A stretch of 64,000 bases of DNA from Salisediminibacterium beveridgei (GTDB lineage Bacteria > Bacillota > Bacilli > Bacillales > Salisediminibacteriaceae), in assembly GCF_001721685.1 (NCBI RefSeq), contig NZ_CP012502.1, positions 1,612,001 to 1,676,000 on the forward strand, read 5' to 3'. Position numbers and translations under genes: made by a program. This document shows, one piece after another, positions 18,750 through 28,498 of this stretch (within the stretch, counting starts at the first letter, position 1; every line of letters starts with the position of its first letter). Below the pieces are notes generated by a model that was not told where the DNA came from, did no database searches, and saw only the letters and a program-made list of their open reading frames with translations.

Positions 18750-20004
18750 TATTATAGTACCTGAATTAGCAGAATCCATTACAGAAGGAACGATTGCCCA
18801 ATGGTTAAAAGCACCAGGGGACAAAGTTGAAAAAGGGGATGACATCGTAGAACTTGAAACAGATAAAGTGAATGTCGAAGTTCCTGCAGAAGCATCCGGC
18901 ATCTTAAAAGAAACATTCTTTGAAGAAGGTGACACTGTGAAAGTAGGGGATGTCATCGCAAAACTCGGGGAAGCTGAGGAATCTGATCATTCGGTTCAAA
19001 AAGATTCTGAAAGTACTGGTAAAGAATCAAAAAAAGAGGCGAAATCAGAAGAACAAAATGAAGAAAAACATCCTCTTGCAAAAGAAGAAGTTGAAAGTGG
19101 AGAAGAGCAGCAGAATGAGCGCACGATTGCTTCTCCTGCTACCAGGAAATATGCAAGAGAAAAAGGTATAGACCTCAATGATATTGCTCCGGCTGATCCA
19201 CTGGGGAAAATCAGGCAAACAGATATCGACGCTTATATGAAAGGGCAAAAAAAAGAGCAGTCAAAAAAAACGCCATCACCAGAAACTTCTTCTTCTTCAT
19301 CAAAACCGGTCAAGCGTGAGAAAATGTCGAGAAGAAGGCAAACCATTGCCAAACGGCTGGTTGAAGCACAACAGACTGCAGCAATGCTTACGACATTCAA
19401 TGAAGTCGATATGACTAATCTGATGGATCTGAGGAGCCGGAGAAAAGAAAAGTTCCAGGAAGATTTTGATGTAAAACTCGGATTTATGTCGTTCTTTACA
19501 AAAGCAGTGATTGGCGCATTGAAAAAGTACCCTTATATCAATGCCGAAATCGATGGAAACGAAGTCGTTTTAAAAGACTACTTCGATATCGGTGTAGCGG
19601 TGTCTACCGAAGACGGATTAGTTGTACCGGTTGTCAGAGATGCTGACAAGTTAGACTTTGCCGGAATTGAAAAAGAAGTATCTGGTTTGGCTGAGAAAGC
19701 GCATGCCAAAAAACTCGGACTTGAAGATTTACAAGGAGGATCTTTCACCATTACGAATGGCGGTGTATTTGGCTCTCTTTGGTCCATGCCGATTTTAAAT
19801 ACACCTCAAGTAGGGATTCTTGGAATGCATAAAATACAACTTCGACCGGTGGCTACAGGCAAAGAAACGTTTGAAAACCGTCCAATGATGTATATTGCAC
19901 TAAGCTATGATCACCGGATCATTGATGGAAAAGATGCTGTAGGATTTCTCGTTAAAGTCAAAGAGCTTATAGAAGATCCGGAATCCTTGCTACTTGAAGG
20001 ATAG
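18742..20004 (+). CDS. odhB: Dihydrolipoyl succinyltransferase (E2 of OGDH)
   Basis: The 420-residue E2 core of 2-oxoglutarate dehydrogenase, transferring succinyl groups to CoA. The lipoyl domain covers residues 1-78 with the lipoylated Lys42 in ETDKVNVE. An acidic, lysine-rich linker follows, then the peripheral subunit-binding domain around residues 130-168 ([16 protein letters not shown]). A second charged and serine-rich linker leads to the catalytic domain, with His391 and Asp395 in [12 protein letters not shown]. The start overlaps the end of odhA. No E3 (lpd) gene is nearby, so E3 is shared with other complexes as usual in Bacillales. Confidence 0.97.
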   Translation: MTDIIVPELAESITEGTIAQWLKAPGDKVEKGDDIVELETDKVNVEVPAEASGILKETFFEEGDTVKVGDVIAKLGEAEESDHSVQKDSESTGKESKKEAKSEEQNEEKHPLAKEEVESGEEQQNERTIASPATRKYAREKGIDLNDIAPADPLGKIRQTDIDAYMKGQKKEQSKKTPSPETSSSSSKPVKREKMSRRRQTIAKRLVEAQQTAAMLTTFNEVDMTNLMDLRSRRKEKFQEDFDVKLGFMSFFTKAVIGALKKYPYINAEIDGNEVVLKDYFDIGVAVSTEDGLVVPVVRDADKLDFAGIEKEVSGLAEKAHAKKLGLEDLQGGSFTITNGGVFGSLWSMPILNTPQVGILGMHKIQLRPVATGKETFENRPMMYIALSYDHRIIDGKDAVGFLVKVKELIEDPESLLLEG

Positions 20005-20018
20005 TGTTCAGTTTATCA

Positions 20019-20057
20019 GGGCTGTCTCTGTCATTGACGACAGACAGCCTTTTTTTG
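20019..20057 (+). terminator. Terminator of odhAB
   Basis: GGCTGTCT and AGACAGCC pair around an inner loop and are followed by seven T. Confidence 0.9.
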
Positions 20058-20112
20058 TTCGAGTCTGCTATGATAAATGAATGTAAAGGTTAATGAAAGG
20101 TGGAAGCATGTC

Positions 20113-23100
20113 ATGAAAACTGCGCAGCATGACTCTGTTATAGAAAATATACTCTTCTCATCTGATGAGTTAGAGCGTTTCTATCGGATTCAGAATAAAC
20201 AAGCGTCTCCGGTTTATGAGATTGCATTTTGCGGGCATTTTTCCGCGGGGAAGTCCACGATTTTGAATGAACTGATTGGTGAAAATATCCTTCCGGTGAG
20301 TCCAATTCCAACAAGTGCTAATATTATCCGGATTCAAAATGGCGCATTGAAGTTAGAAGCGAAGATGGCAGAAGAGACCGGACCCCGTATTTTCAAAAAT
20401 GAAATTCCATGGAACCGCGTCAGAGAGTGGGGGAGAAATGGTCAAGATATCGAACATTTACGGGTTTATGTTCCACTGCCATGGCTTTCAAAAACAGCTG
20501 TTATTTCCGACACGCCTGGAGTGGACTCAACAGATCCAACACATGGTGACGTGACTGTGGATCAATTATATACAACGGATATGGTTGTATATGTTATGGA
20601 TTACAATCATGTGCAAAGCGAAACGAATCTTCATTTTCTGAAACAGCTTACAGATGAACGAAAACCTGTCATGATCGTGATCAACCAGATTGATAAACAT
20701 TCTGAAAATGAGTTAACTTTGGATGCGTTTAAATCCTCAATCAGAAAGACATTCCTCAGTTGGAAAATCAAATTTCAAGACATTTTTCTTTTGTCTATGA
20801 AACAGTCAGACAATCCGATGAACGAGTGGCCACGTTTCCAAAATGAATTAAAATCTCTGATGTATTACAATGATCATTTAATTGAAGACGCAGCGAAACG
20901 ATTAAATATCGGATTCTATGAACGTGTGAGAAAAAGAATCATTGAGGACATTGATCATATTATTGAAGAATACAACGGTGAAATTTTAGAAATCAGATCT
21001 TCACCCGATGAATTGAAAACATTTGAAGATACGCTGGAGCGCTATCAGCAAGCTCTTGAATTCCAGAACCGGATTCAGGAAGATTACCAAAGAAAACAAG
21101 AGAAGTTGTTTAAGAATATTGTCCTTTTTCCGCATAAAATTCGTGAATTAACGAAGGTTTGGCTCGAATCGGAAGGTAAAAGCAGGAAGCCGGGAATCTG
21201 GTTTATGAAGAAAAAATGGCAGGTGGAGAGAGACAAACAAACTGATGTACTGATAACGGAATTGAATGATCAGATACAGACACAGCTTGCCTTTCACATA
21301 AAAAAATATTTTATCAATGATGTGGATCTGCACTATATCAAAGATGTTGATGCTTTTCAAAAGAAAGTCTACGATACGAATATCATTATCGATGAGTCAT
21401 TGTTGACCTCATTCAGAAAAAAAGGACCAGTATCTGACGCTTATCTATTTCACTTCACTGATCAAATAACAACTCATATCGTTTCAGAATGGAAGAAACA
21501 AGCTGAAGATTTGATAAATGAAGTCTTGGATCATTCCCGCATTGAGAACGAAGTTCATATTGTATCGCTTCAAAATCAGTTGGACTCCTATAACCACCTC
21601 AGATCCCTTTATAATGAGATTGAGGATCGCAAATCAATCTATTATCGTGATTTGGAACAAATTGAATCGATATTGGATGATTTAAAGTCCCCAACTGATT
21701 ATTATCGACTGATCGATGATATCAGAAACAGAGCAGTAGACTATAAAGAAAAACCAGAGAAACTGAATTTGATAGATGATGGAAACCCCGCTATTGAAAA
21801 ACCGACCGAAATATTTCCGGATGAGCTGATTGAATCAGATTACGATGTCGCTTTTACAAACAAACGAATCAAACAGTTTTCAGATTTATTGAAACTGGAG
21901 AAACCCGGCACTTTTCTTGAAGATGAGCGAAATCAGTTGCACAGTCAAGTGAATCGTCACATCAATCAGGAGTTTGTTATTTCATTATTCGGTGCCTTCA
22001 GTTCAGGGAAGTCAAGCTTTGCAAATGCACTAATCGGCAATGACCTATTACCGGTGTCCCCCCAACCTGCGACGGCATCCATCAGTGAAATCAGAAAATC
22101 TGATGAATTACACCAACACGGAACAATTGTCGTTCAATTCAAAACAAAAGCAGAGCTCGAGGATGAATTGCATGAAGCCGGTAAATTGCTCTATGAAACC
22201 TTGACCATTGAAGGACTTAAAAAATGGGATTCAACACGAGGGAATCAAAAGAAAACAATTCACCAGTCGACTTTGGATTATGTATCAATTCTTCAAAGGG
22301 GTCTGGAGAAGAATGCTGAAATGCTCGAAAGAGAAATAAAATGTTCGATCGATGATCTTGGACTGTATGCAGCTGATGAACAGGTAGCATGCCTTGTTGA
22401 ACGTTTGACTGTATTTTATGACTGTGACTTAACTGAGAAGGGCATTACACTGATTGATACCCCGGGAGTGAATTCGATTCATTCAAGACACACAAGGACT
22501 GCTCTCAAGCAGTTAAATCAATCTGACGCTATTTTTTTCTGACGTATTTCAACCACGCTTTTTCAAACGCAGATAAACATTTTATCGAACAAATCAGCCA
22601 AATCAACGAAACATATTCGGAAGATAAACTCTTTTTTATTATCAATGCCTGTGATCTTGCTGAAAATCAGCATGAACTTTCGGCTGTGATGGATCATGTG
22701 AAAGGAGAACTGGCGCAGTCGGGTGTTAAAAAACCCAGATTATCTGCTGTATCAAGTAAACAAGGATTATTGGCGAAACAGCGTGATGTGCAAGATGTAA
22801 GTGGTTTCCATCAATTTGAGAAGAAATTTTACAATGAGATGGTGCATCGGTTAAAAACTTTGAGTTATGAACGTGCAGAGCAACTGTACTCCCGTTATTT
22901 AAAGCGGGCGAATGATTGGGCTCTTCTTTTGAAATCCGGTAATGAGGAATTGCATCAATATAAAAAGCAATTGATTGATTCATCAATGAAGGCTAAGCAG
23001 GCTGTTAATGTCTCAAGTTTTCAAGCAGTAAAAGGATATACATTTCAGGAATTGGATGAAATGATTTTATTTTTGCGACAACGTATGACTTATCAAATGT

Positions 23101-23711
23101 CAGACCTTTTCAAAGAACATATCAATGTCTCCACAGTGAATGCAGACAGCCGAAAAGAATTAAAATATCAGTTTAGTGAAGCTGTTCAAGGGTACGTGTT
23201 AAATGTGGAACAATATGCTAACAGAGAGATGACTACGTTACTGATTCGTTTGGAAAATAAGGTGAATGATCAAATCCGCCATTGGTTACAAGAACTGTTG
23301 AACGAGATACGTATCTGGATTCCACATCTGAACGATGCGGAAATACAACAATCTCTTGATATCAATGATATGGAGATGTCTTTCGTTTTGTCCATAAATG
23401 CAGAAGACTATATTGATAAAGTGCATTCAAAGAAGGAGTTATTTGTCCGTCAGACTGTAAAGGAAATCAAAGAAAAAATGATATCCGATACAGAAGAGGT
23501 GATGATGCACTACCTGCAAGAATGGAAACGAGCTATAAGTCATAGCCTCGAGGATAAATTACGACAGGCCGAGTCGGCAATAAAAAGCTTAATAAAACAT
23601 CAGTCAGAGCAAGATGAAGTTCGCCTCAGCAAGCTGAATGATCCGAATGAACTTGAGCGTTTAAAGAAGGAAATCACCCTCGTTCGCAAATACCACTTAT
23701 CATCAGACTAG
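20113..23711 (+). pseudogene. dynA: DynA-type double dynamin, split by a -1 frameshift
   Basis: A bacterial dynamin with two fused GTPase-stalk units, about 1199 residues if read through, matching the usual DynA length. In Bacillus this protein tethers and fuses membranes and protects against phage and pore damage. Unit 1 has the P-loop GHFSAGKST (residues 41-49) and DTPGVDST; unit 2 has GAFSSGKSS and DTPGVNSI. The frame runs from ATG 20113 (AAAGGTGGA upstream) to a TGA at 22540-22542. The downstream frame is open from 22542 to 23711 and continues the conserved sequence without a gap (DAIFF, then LTYFNHAF). The break sits on T TTT TTC, so it may be a mutation, a homopolymer error or a programmed shift. 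Confidence 0.85.
22533..22539 (+). other. Slippery heptamer T TTT TTC at the dynA break
   Basis: In the upstream frame the codons are TTT (22534-22536), TTC (22537-22539) and then the stop TGA. The heptamer fits the X-XXY-YYZ rule for -1 ribosomal slippage exactly, and a -1 slip yields Phe-Phe-Leu-Thr-Tyr, in line with the family sequence. The run has seven T, so a lost T in the genome or in the assembly explains it equally well. No strong downstream pseudoknot is evident. Confidence 0.5.
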
Positions 23712-23722
23712 GAGGAGATCTA

Positions 23723-24145
23723 ATGGCGGATATTAAAGCAGAAAATCGAAGAATTACAGCTGAAGCTTTCTACTTGCTATTTTTCGGATTATTTTTGATT
23801 TTAGGCTATCAGATTTTAATTGAAGGTGAACCAATCATGAATCACCTCGATTCACTGATCTTATTTATCAGTGCCAGTTTATATATTACATTTCGAACTG
23901 TTTGGTTTGGAAAGGCAAAGGGTGATTTGAAAGACCGAAAAGGTTTTTTTCTTCGAAATATCATCACGGCACTTGTCGCATCGTTACTGTTCACCGGAGT
24001 GATGATTTACCTCAGCGGTGTTTTGGATTTTCCCGGTGTTGTGTTGGAGTTCTTTATCTTTTTCTTGATGTTTATCGGTGTATCCATTGTTCTTCAGCGA
24101 TTATTGTTCAGGAAATTTACTAACAGGGGAGTGAACGATAAATGA
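23723..24145 (+). CDS. Four-helix membrane protein of unknown function
   Basis: A 140-residue protein with four predicted membrane helices (about residues 16-35, 42-60, 78-98 and 105-127). A charged loop after the second helix (GKAKGDLKDRKG) and a basic C-terminus suggest cytoplasmic ends. I do not recognise the family. AGGAGG is at an ideal distance before ATG 23723. It starts 11 bases after dynA and its stop overlaps the start of the TraB lipoprotein gene (ATGA), so the three genes look like one operon. Involvement in membrane maintenance with DynA is a guess from position. Confidence 0.7.
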   Translation: MADIKAENRRITAEAFYLLFFGLFLILGYQILIEGEPIMNHLDSLILFISASLYITFRTVWFGKAKGDLKDRKGFFLRNIITALVASLLFTGVMIYLSGVLDFPGVVLEFFIFFLMFIGVSIVLQRLLFRKFTNRGVNDK

Positions 24146-25386
24146 GCATGCGTTCACATTATTTTACATTGCTGTTTTTTCTGTTAGTGATCGCGGGTTG
24201 TTCCTCTGATCATACTGAAGTGCAAATTGAGGATGATCATCTTAAACAAGCGATTATGGATGAAATTGGCTCTGTTGATGCACTGACTCAGGAAAAATTG
24301 ATGAAGGTTGAAAAAATTGTTGTTACTGATGGTGAAGTTTCAAGTATTGAAGGAATTGATCAAGCAGAAAATCTTGAAGTCCTTGAGCTTCATGAAGGTA
24401 ACGTTTTTGACTGGACCCCTCTGACTGATCTGGAACAATTGAACTCAGTTGAAATGGGCGATGTTTATTTGACATCGGATCCGGAACGCAATGAAGAAGT
24501 CGTGTCCGTTGTCGAAATATTGGAAGATCGTAATGTTTCATTGAATTACCGTTTAAGGCTGGACATTCCTGAACATGAGGGGCATTCCAAAGGCTTATTT
24601 TATGAGGTAAGCCATAATTCGCAAACGGTATATTTATTTGGTTCGATCCATATCGGGGACGAAAATTTATACCCGATTCGTAATGAAGTCATTTCTGCGT
24701 TTGAAGGATCCGAAGAGTTGGCTGTCGAAATTGATATCGATTCCCTGGATGAAATGACACTTTCCCGGCAAATGATGCAAATGGGCATGTTTGAAGATGA
24801 CAGTCGACTTTCTGATCATGTTTCAGAAAATACCATGGATGAGATCGCTGACTACACATCACAACTCATGATTCAAAGGGAAATGCTTGAACAGTTTGAA
24901 CCGTGGTTTGTATCGATGCTGTTGAATGATATTGGTCAAATGCAGACAGATTTCTCAGGTAATGATGGGATCGATCAATATTTCATTGACCTTGCAAATG
25001 CGGATCAGATGTCTGTTGAGAGTCTGGAAACGGTAGAAAGTCAGTTGGAATCTTTTTCCTCAGCTCCACTTGGGGAGCAGGTTGACGCACTTCATGCTAA
25101 TCTTGATTCATTGGACATCTATGAACAAGAGCTGACGCAGATGATCAATTTGTGGAGAAAAGGCGATCGAGAGGTATTCGAACAATTGAGAAATTATGAT
25201 TCGGAGCATGGAATTGAGATGATGGATGAGCGCGATGAACAGATAGCAGCGCAGATTAGTAATTATTTTAATGAAAGCCAAACGGATCCAGTTTTTGTTG
25301 TGGTAGGGGCATTGCACTTGGCTGGCGAAGGAAGCATTCCTTATCTTTTGGAAAAAGAGGGTTATGATGTTGAGTGGATTGAATAA
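24142..25386 (+). CDS. TraB/GumN-family lipoprotein
   Basis: A surface lipoprotein of 414 residues. The signal peptide ends in a lipobox (VIAGC), with the acylated cysteine at residue 20. Residues 30-135 form a short leucine-rich-like region (LEVLELHEG, WTPLTDLEQL). The rest is a TraB/GumN domain. Its first GxxH motif is LFGSIHIGDENLYPI, acidic residues lie in ELAVEID, and the second motif is VVGALHLAGEGSIPYLL, ending in a typical GYDVEWI. The family is related to Tiki-type metalloproteases and pheromone-shutdown proteins, so peptide cleavage outside the membrane is plausible but unproven. It is translationally coupled to the membrane protein before it. Confidence 0.85.
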   Translation: MSMRSHYFTLLFFLLVIAGCSSDHTEVQIEDDHLKQAIMDEIGSVDALTQEKLMKVEKIVVTDGEVSSIEGIDQAENLEVLELHEGNVFDWTPLTDLEQLNSVEMGDVYLTSDPERNEEVVSVVEILEDRNVSLNYRLRLDIPEHEGHSKGLFYEVSHNSQTVYLFGSIHIGDENLYPIRNEVISAFEGSEELAVEIDIDSLDEMTLSRQMMQMGMFEDDSRLSDHVSENTMDEIADYTSQLMIQREMLEQFEPWFVSMLLNDIGQMQTDFSGNDGIDQYFIDLANADQMSVESLETVESQLESFSSAPLGEQVDALHANLDSLDIYEQELTQMINLWRKGDREVFEQLRNYDSEHGIEMMDERDEQIAAQISNYFNESQTDPVFVVVGALHLAGEGSIPYLLEKEGYDVEWIE

Positions 25387-25535
25387 TACAAACAATTTGA
25401 ATGATTTTTCACTAATTTTGCCACTGTAATCACAACTGCAATAATGAAACCTTTGCCTGTCGTCAATTTTGGGGATGAATTGTCGTTGCACTTATGCTTC
25501 ATGCATCTATCACACATAATCTCCTTAAGAAGTAA

Positions 25536-25579
25536 AAAAAGAACCAGAATGCAGGGTAACTGCCATTCCGGTTCTTTTC
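25536..25579 (-). terminator. Terminator of abrB
   Basis: AAAGAACC-a-GAATG...CATTC-c-GGTTCTTTT forms a long hairpin just behind the abrB stop, with a T run in the minus direction. Confidence 0.9.
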
Positions 25580-25589
25580 AAGATTTCGA

Positions 25590-25877
25590 TTACTGATTTT
25601 TGGCCAGATAATCTTCCAATTCACTCATGATTTCCTTTGCACCCATTGGACTGAGGATAATTTTTCCGCCAGCAATAGAGAGATTGTCATCGGATACCTC
25701 GCCAGTTACTTGACAAGTCATGTTCGGCTTGTATTTTTTCAGGATTATGCGATCATTGTCCACGTAAATTTCGAGTGCATCTTTGACTGCGATATCCAAT
25801 GTGCGGCGAAGTTCGATCGGAATAACCACACGACCCAGTTCATCAACTTTTCTTACAATTCCTGTTGATTTCATCAT
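25590..25877 (-). CDS. abrB: Transition-state regulator AbrB
   Basis: A DNA-binding regulator of 95 residues that represses stationary-phase and sporulation genes during growth. The N-terminal SpoVT/AbrB swapped-hairpin domain (residues 2-52) carries STGIVRKVDELGRVVIP, nearly identical to the Bacillus protein. The C-terminal multimerisation domain starts at MTCQVTGEVSDDN. ATG 25877 or 25874 may start it; GAGGAG is 5 to 8 bases upstream. Its control region shows an extended -10 promoter and a Spo0A box, the classic circuit in which phosphorylated Spo0A shuts abrB off. It is monocistronic with its own terminator. Confidence 0.97.
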   Translation of the reverse strand: MMKSTGIVRKVDELGRVVIPIELRRTLDIAVKDALEIYVDNDRIILKKYKPNMTCQVTGEVSDDNLSIAGGKIILSPMGAKEIMSELEDYLAKNQ

Positions 25878-25933
25878 ACATTCTCCTCTCGTTTTTTAGA
25901 ACGATATAGATTTATGAAAAAACATCGTCATGA

Positions 25934-25942
25934 TTCGACAAA
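25934..25942 (-). promoter_or_regulatory. Spo0A box downstream of the abrB promoter
   Basis: TTTGTCGAA on the minus strand matches the 0A-box consensus exactly. It lies about 16 bases past the -10 element, within the first transcribed bases, the arrangement by which Spo0A represses abrB in B. subtilis. Confidence 0.7.
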
Positions 25943-25957
25943 TTTCTTCTTACATTT

Positions 25958-25987
25958 ATAATACCAGTATTTACAAAAAGAAGTCAA
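25958..25987 (-). promoter_or_regulatory. Sigma-A promoter of abrB (extended -10)
   Basis: On the minus strand TTGACT (25982-25987), an 18-base spacer and TATTAT (25958-25963), with TG one base before the -10. It lies about 80 bases before the abrB start. Confidence 0.75.
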
Positions 25988-26117
25988 TCTTTTTTTACTT
26001 TTTTTGAAAGTAAAATTGAAAATTCAGTCATTGTATTTGGTATATCAAGGTTTATTGCCAATCTTGCAGGGAATTGAAACGAAAAGAATGAGTATTCACT
26101 TTGATTCGTTCTCGAAA

Positions 26118-26141
26118 CGGCACAGATGGATATCTGCGCCG
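26118..26141. terminator. Hairpin between the methyltransferase gene and abrB
   Basis: CGGCACAGAT and ATCTGCGCCG form a near-perfect ten-base stem over GGAT. It lies 20 bases past the methyltransferase stop on the minus strand, with only a short T run (TTT) in that direction, so it is a weak terminator at best. Confidence 0.35.
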
Positions 26142-26162
26142 GAAAATAATTATTTCATATTT

Positions 26163-26882
26163 TTAATTTTTAGTGATAATCAGAATCAAAGCGGGACTAT
26201 TTGGGCTGAATGACGCTTTTTTGAAATCGCTATAAATTGAAAAGTTTTGAAATGACGATTTTCGGATCATGGTCTCCCAATCAATGGATGTGATCGGCAG
26301 AAGCATTGTCTCTATTTCATTTTTTTCAGTCCCTGAATGAAGAATGCCTTTGAATGTAATGCTGGATTCATGATGAATGTAGTGTCGTTCAAATACCACA
26401 TCGTGATCAGGATTATTCAGTGCAGGTAGACTTGTGATGTGTTGATTTTTGACCCAATCGAAATTGACGGTTTGAATCATCAAGGATCCTCCGCTTTCAA
26501 GCGAATGATAGCTGTCTTCGAGGACTTGGCTGATTTCTGCCTGACTGCTTAAGTGTACGATTGAATTTCCTATACAATAGATAGAGGAAGCATTGGTTAT
26601 ATTTAAATCGTTTAATCGACGAATGTCTTTCACATAAAACTCGGCTTTCTCAGCTACACTTTTTGATTTTTCTTTGGCTGTTTTAATCATTTCCTCATTC
26701 AAGTCAAGGCCGATGGTTCGATAGTTTTTGGAAGCAAGGGCAATCACTTCATTTCCAGTTCCAGCAGCAAGATCAATGATTGGCCCGTTCCCCTCAGTCA
26801 AGGATTCAATTAATTCAACAGCTTGCTTTTTAACAGGAAACAGGTGATCGTAATGGTGATTAATTCTGGTATAGAAATCCAA
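26163..26882 (-). CDS. SAM-dependent class I methyltransferase
   Basis: A cytoplasmic methyltransferase of 239 residues. Motif I is IDLAAGTGNEVIALA near residues 36-50, motif post-I is TIGLDLNEEMI, and the acidic-aromatic stretch SIYCIGNSIVHLSS fits motif IV. The C-terminal half has the beta-rich pattern of the YdaC/UbiE-like group; the methyl acceptor is not evident. The start is TTG 26882 with GGGGAG eight bases upstream. It sits alone between abrB and an unknown plus-strand gene. Confidence 0.8.
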   Translation of the reverse strand: MDFYTRINHHYDHLFPVKKQAVELIESLTEGNGPIIDLAAGTGNEVIALASKNYRTIGLDLNEEMIKTAKEKSKSVAEKAEFYVKDIRRLNDLNITNASSIYCIGNSIVHLSSQAEISQVLEDSYHSLESGGSLMIQTVNFDWVKNQHITSLPALNNPDHDVVFERHYIHHESSITFKGILHSGTEKNEIETMLLPITSIDWETMIRKSSFQNFSIYSDFKKASFSPNSPALILIITKN

Positions 26883-26976
26883 ATTGAATTCTCCCCTTCT
26901 TAAACAGTAATCGTTTTTACTAAATCACGAATTGACGATCCAGGATTTGTTATAATTAGTATAGGCGGTGAGAAAG

Positions 26977-27423
26977 ATGAAAATAAAGTGGCTGGTAGTG
27001 TTTTTGATCTTTTCTGTGTTAATAAACCTGTGGTTTTTAATAAAGTTGACTGATACAGTTGAAGAAAAGCAGGTTACTGATCAATTGAATGCCATGCTGA
27101 ATGAGTCTTCTCAATTAATCATGTATGAGATGGACATGGAAAGTGTTATACGACTTGAACAATCTCTGAAACTGACAATGTCTTCAGCGCATGCATACAG
27201 GCATGAGAGTGACTATGCTGCTGAAGTCTGGTACCAGTCAAGTATATTGAATGAGCTGTTGTTTATGCAGATTGATGAAGAACATCTGATAAGCACACTT
27301 GACGGTGAAACACGTCAGGAAATTTCGTTGATTTTAATGGATGCAGTTGAAGAAGGTACAATTTCGAATATTGAAGATAATATTGTAAATTTGATAGAAG
27401 ATGATTATTTGATCCTGGACTGA
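26977..27423 (+). CDS. Membrane-anchored protein of unknown function
   Basis: A protein of 148 residues with one N-terminal membrane helix (residues 4-24) behind a short basic start. A soluble acidic domain of mostly alpha-helical character follows, presumably outside the membrane. No family is recognised; no catalytic motif or cysteine is seen. I take ATG 26977, with GGTGAG about five bases before it, over the in-frame GTG at 26968. Its stop codon lies in the foot of its own terminator. Confidence 0.6.
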   Translation: MKIKWLVVFLIFSVLINLWFLIKLTDTVEEKQVTDQLNAMLNESSQLIMYEMDMESVIRLEQSLKLTMSSAHAYRHESDYAAEVWYQSSILNELLFMQIDEEHLISTLDGETRQEISLILMDAVEEGTISNIEDNIVNLIEDDYLILD

Positions 27424-27450
27424 CCCGCATTATCACCGGGTCAGTTTTTA
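27421..27450 (+). terminator. Terminator overlapping the ends of two converging genes
   Basis: TGACCCG and CGGGTCA pair around nine bases, followed by GTTTTTA. The 5' arm contains the stop codon of the upstream gene, and the T run reaches the stop codon of the converging gltC gene. Confidence 0.8.
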
Positions 27451-28353
27451 ATCTTTGAATTCACTTACCCTGTCAAAGAATTCAACAATGAAGTCGTAAA
27501 ATAATTTTTCGGTTGGCAAAAGCTGTCTGTCGACAGGAGACAGCACACCGACTGTTCTTGTAACGTCAGGATCTGTAATGTTTTTTTTGACAGTCGATCG
27601 AAACAGGCTGTCCATCAACGTCACTTCCGGCATCAGTGTGACGCCCAAACCGGCAGCTACAAGGCCTTTCAATGCGTCGATGTCATCTCCCTCAAAAGCG
27701 ATATAAGGGGTGAAACCCACTTCTTTGCATGCATCAAGTACAATGTTTCGAAATTCAAATGGTTCAGGTAAAAGAACGAATGGTTCGTCCTTTAAGTCGC
27801 GTAACCTGATATTCTCTCTGTCTGCGAGCCGGTGATGCTTAGGTAAAAGTGCGACCACTTTTTCGGTGAACAGTGCGCGTGTTTCAATTCTCCGGTCATC
27901 TTTAGGTAGCGGACCGATCATTGCCATATTGAAATCTCCCTTGACGATCCCGCTGACGAGATCCCGGTTAAGGCGTTGCATTAGTTGAAATTTGGCGTCC
28001 GGGTAACGCATGCGAAAGGAAGAAATTGCTCGAGGCAATGTATGGGCAGCGAGACTGATAGGATAAGCGATACGTACTGTACCTTTTTCTGGTTCAAGAT
28101 ATTCAGAAACTTCCTGAGTCGCACCATCAATAACATTGACTGCATGTGAAATCCGCTCTAAAAAAGTTCGTCCAATCGGAGTCAGTTTCAGGTTGCGACC
28201 TTCTCTGATAAAGAGGTCGACACCCAGTTCGTCTTCAAGATTCACAATTTGCCTACTGACAGCCGACTGTGCTACATGGAGAGCATTTGCAGCATCTGTC
28301 ATATGTTCCCGATTAGCTACTTCTATAAAATATCTGATTTGCCTTAATTCCAT
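27448..28353 (-). CDS. gltC: LysR-family regulator, GltC-like
   Basis: A LysR-type regulator of 301 residues, similar over its length to GltC, the Bacillus regulator of glutamate synthesis. The winged helix-turn-helix is at residues 1-60 (MTDAANALHVAQSAVSRQI is the recognition part). The effector-binding domain starts near residue 90 (GTVRIAYPISL). It is divergent from gdhA with 145 bases between them, so gdhA is the likely target here rather than gltAB, which is not in the window. The start has AGGTGATG upstream. The effector (2-oxoglutarate and glutamate in GltC) is inferred by family. Confidence 0.85.
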   Translation of the reverse strand: MELRQIRYFIEVANREHMTDAANALHVAQSAVSRQIVNLEDELGVDLFIREGRNLKLTPIGRTFLERISHAVNVIDGATQEVSEYLEPEKGTVRIAYPISLAAHTLPRAISSFRMRYPDAKFQLMQRLNRDLVSGIVKGDFNMAMIGPLPKDDRRIETRALFTEKVVALLPKHHRLADRENIRLRDLKDEPFVLLPEPFEFRNIVLDACKEVGFTPYIAFEGDDIDALKGLVAAGLGVTLMPEVTLMDSLFRSTVKKNITDPDVTRTVGVLSPVDRQLLPTEKLFYDFIVEFFDRVSEFKD

Positions 28354-28381
28354 CGTGTCATCACCTCATCTATCTATTTCT

Positions 28382-28407
28382 GATATAGATCGTATCGATT
28401 ATTGATA
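28382..28407. promoter_or_regulatory. Overlapping dyads, likely LysR operator
   Basis: GATA-N7-TATC (28382-28396) and TATC-N7-GATA (28393-28407) share the central TATC, in the gltC-gdhA intergenic region. LysR regulators bind such partial dyads beside their own divergent promoter. The match to known GltC boxes is not exact. Confidence 0.4.
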
Positions 28408-28498
28408 TTGTTTCGATTGATTCTTCTAGTATAGAATAAACTACAATAGAGAATCTAACAAATGTCATTATGATTCGGGATCAGAGGAGCTGAGACAG

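Noticed and set aside
26928..26962. TTGACG and TATAAT before the unknown gene at 26977
   Set aside because: The spacing is only 13 bases, too short for a sigma-A promoter.
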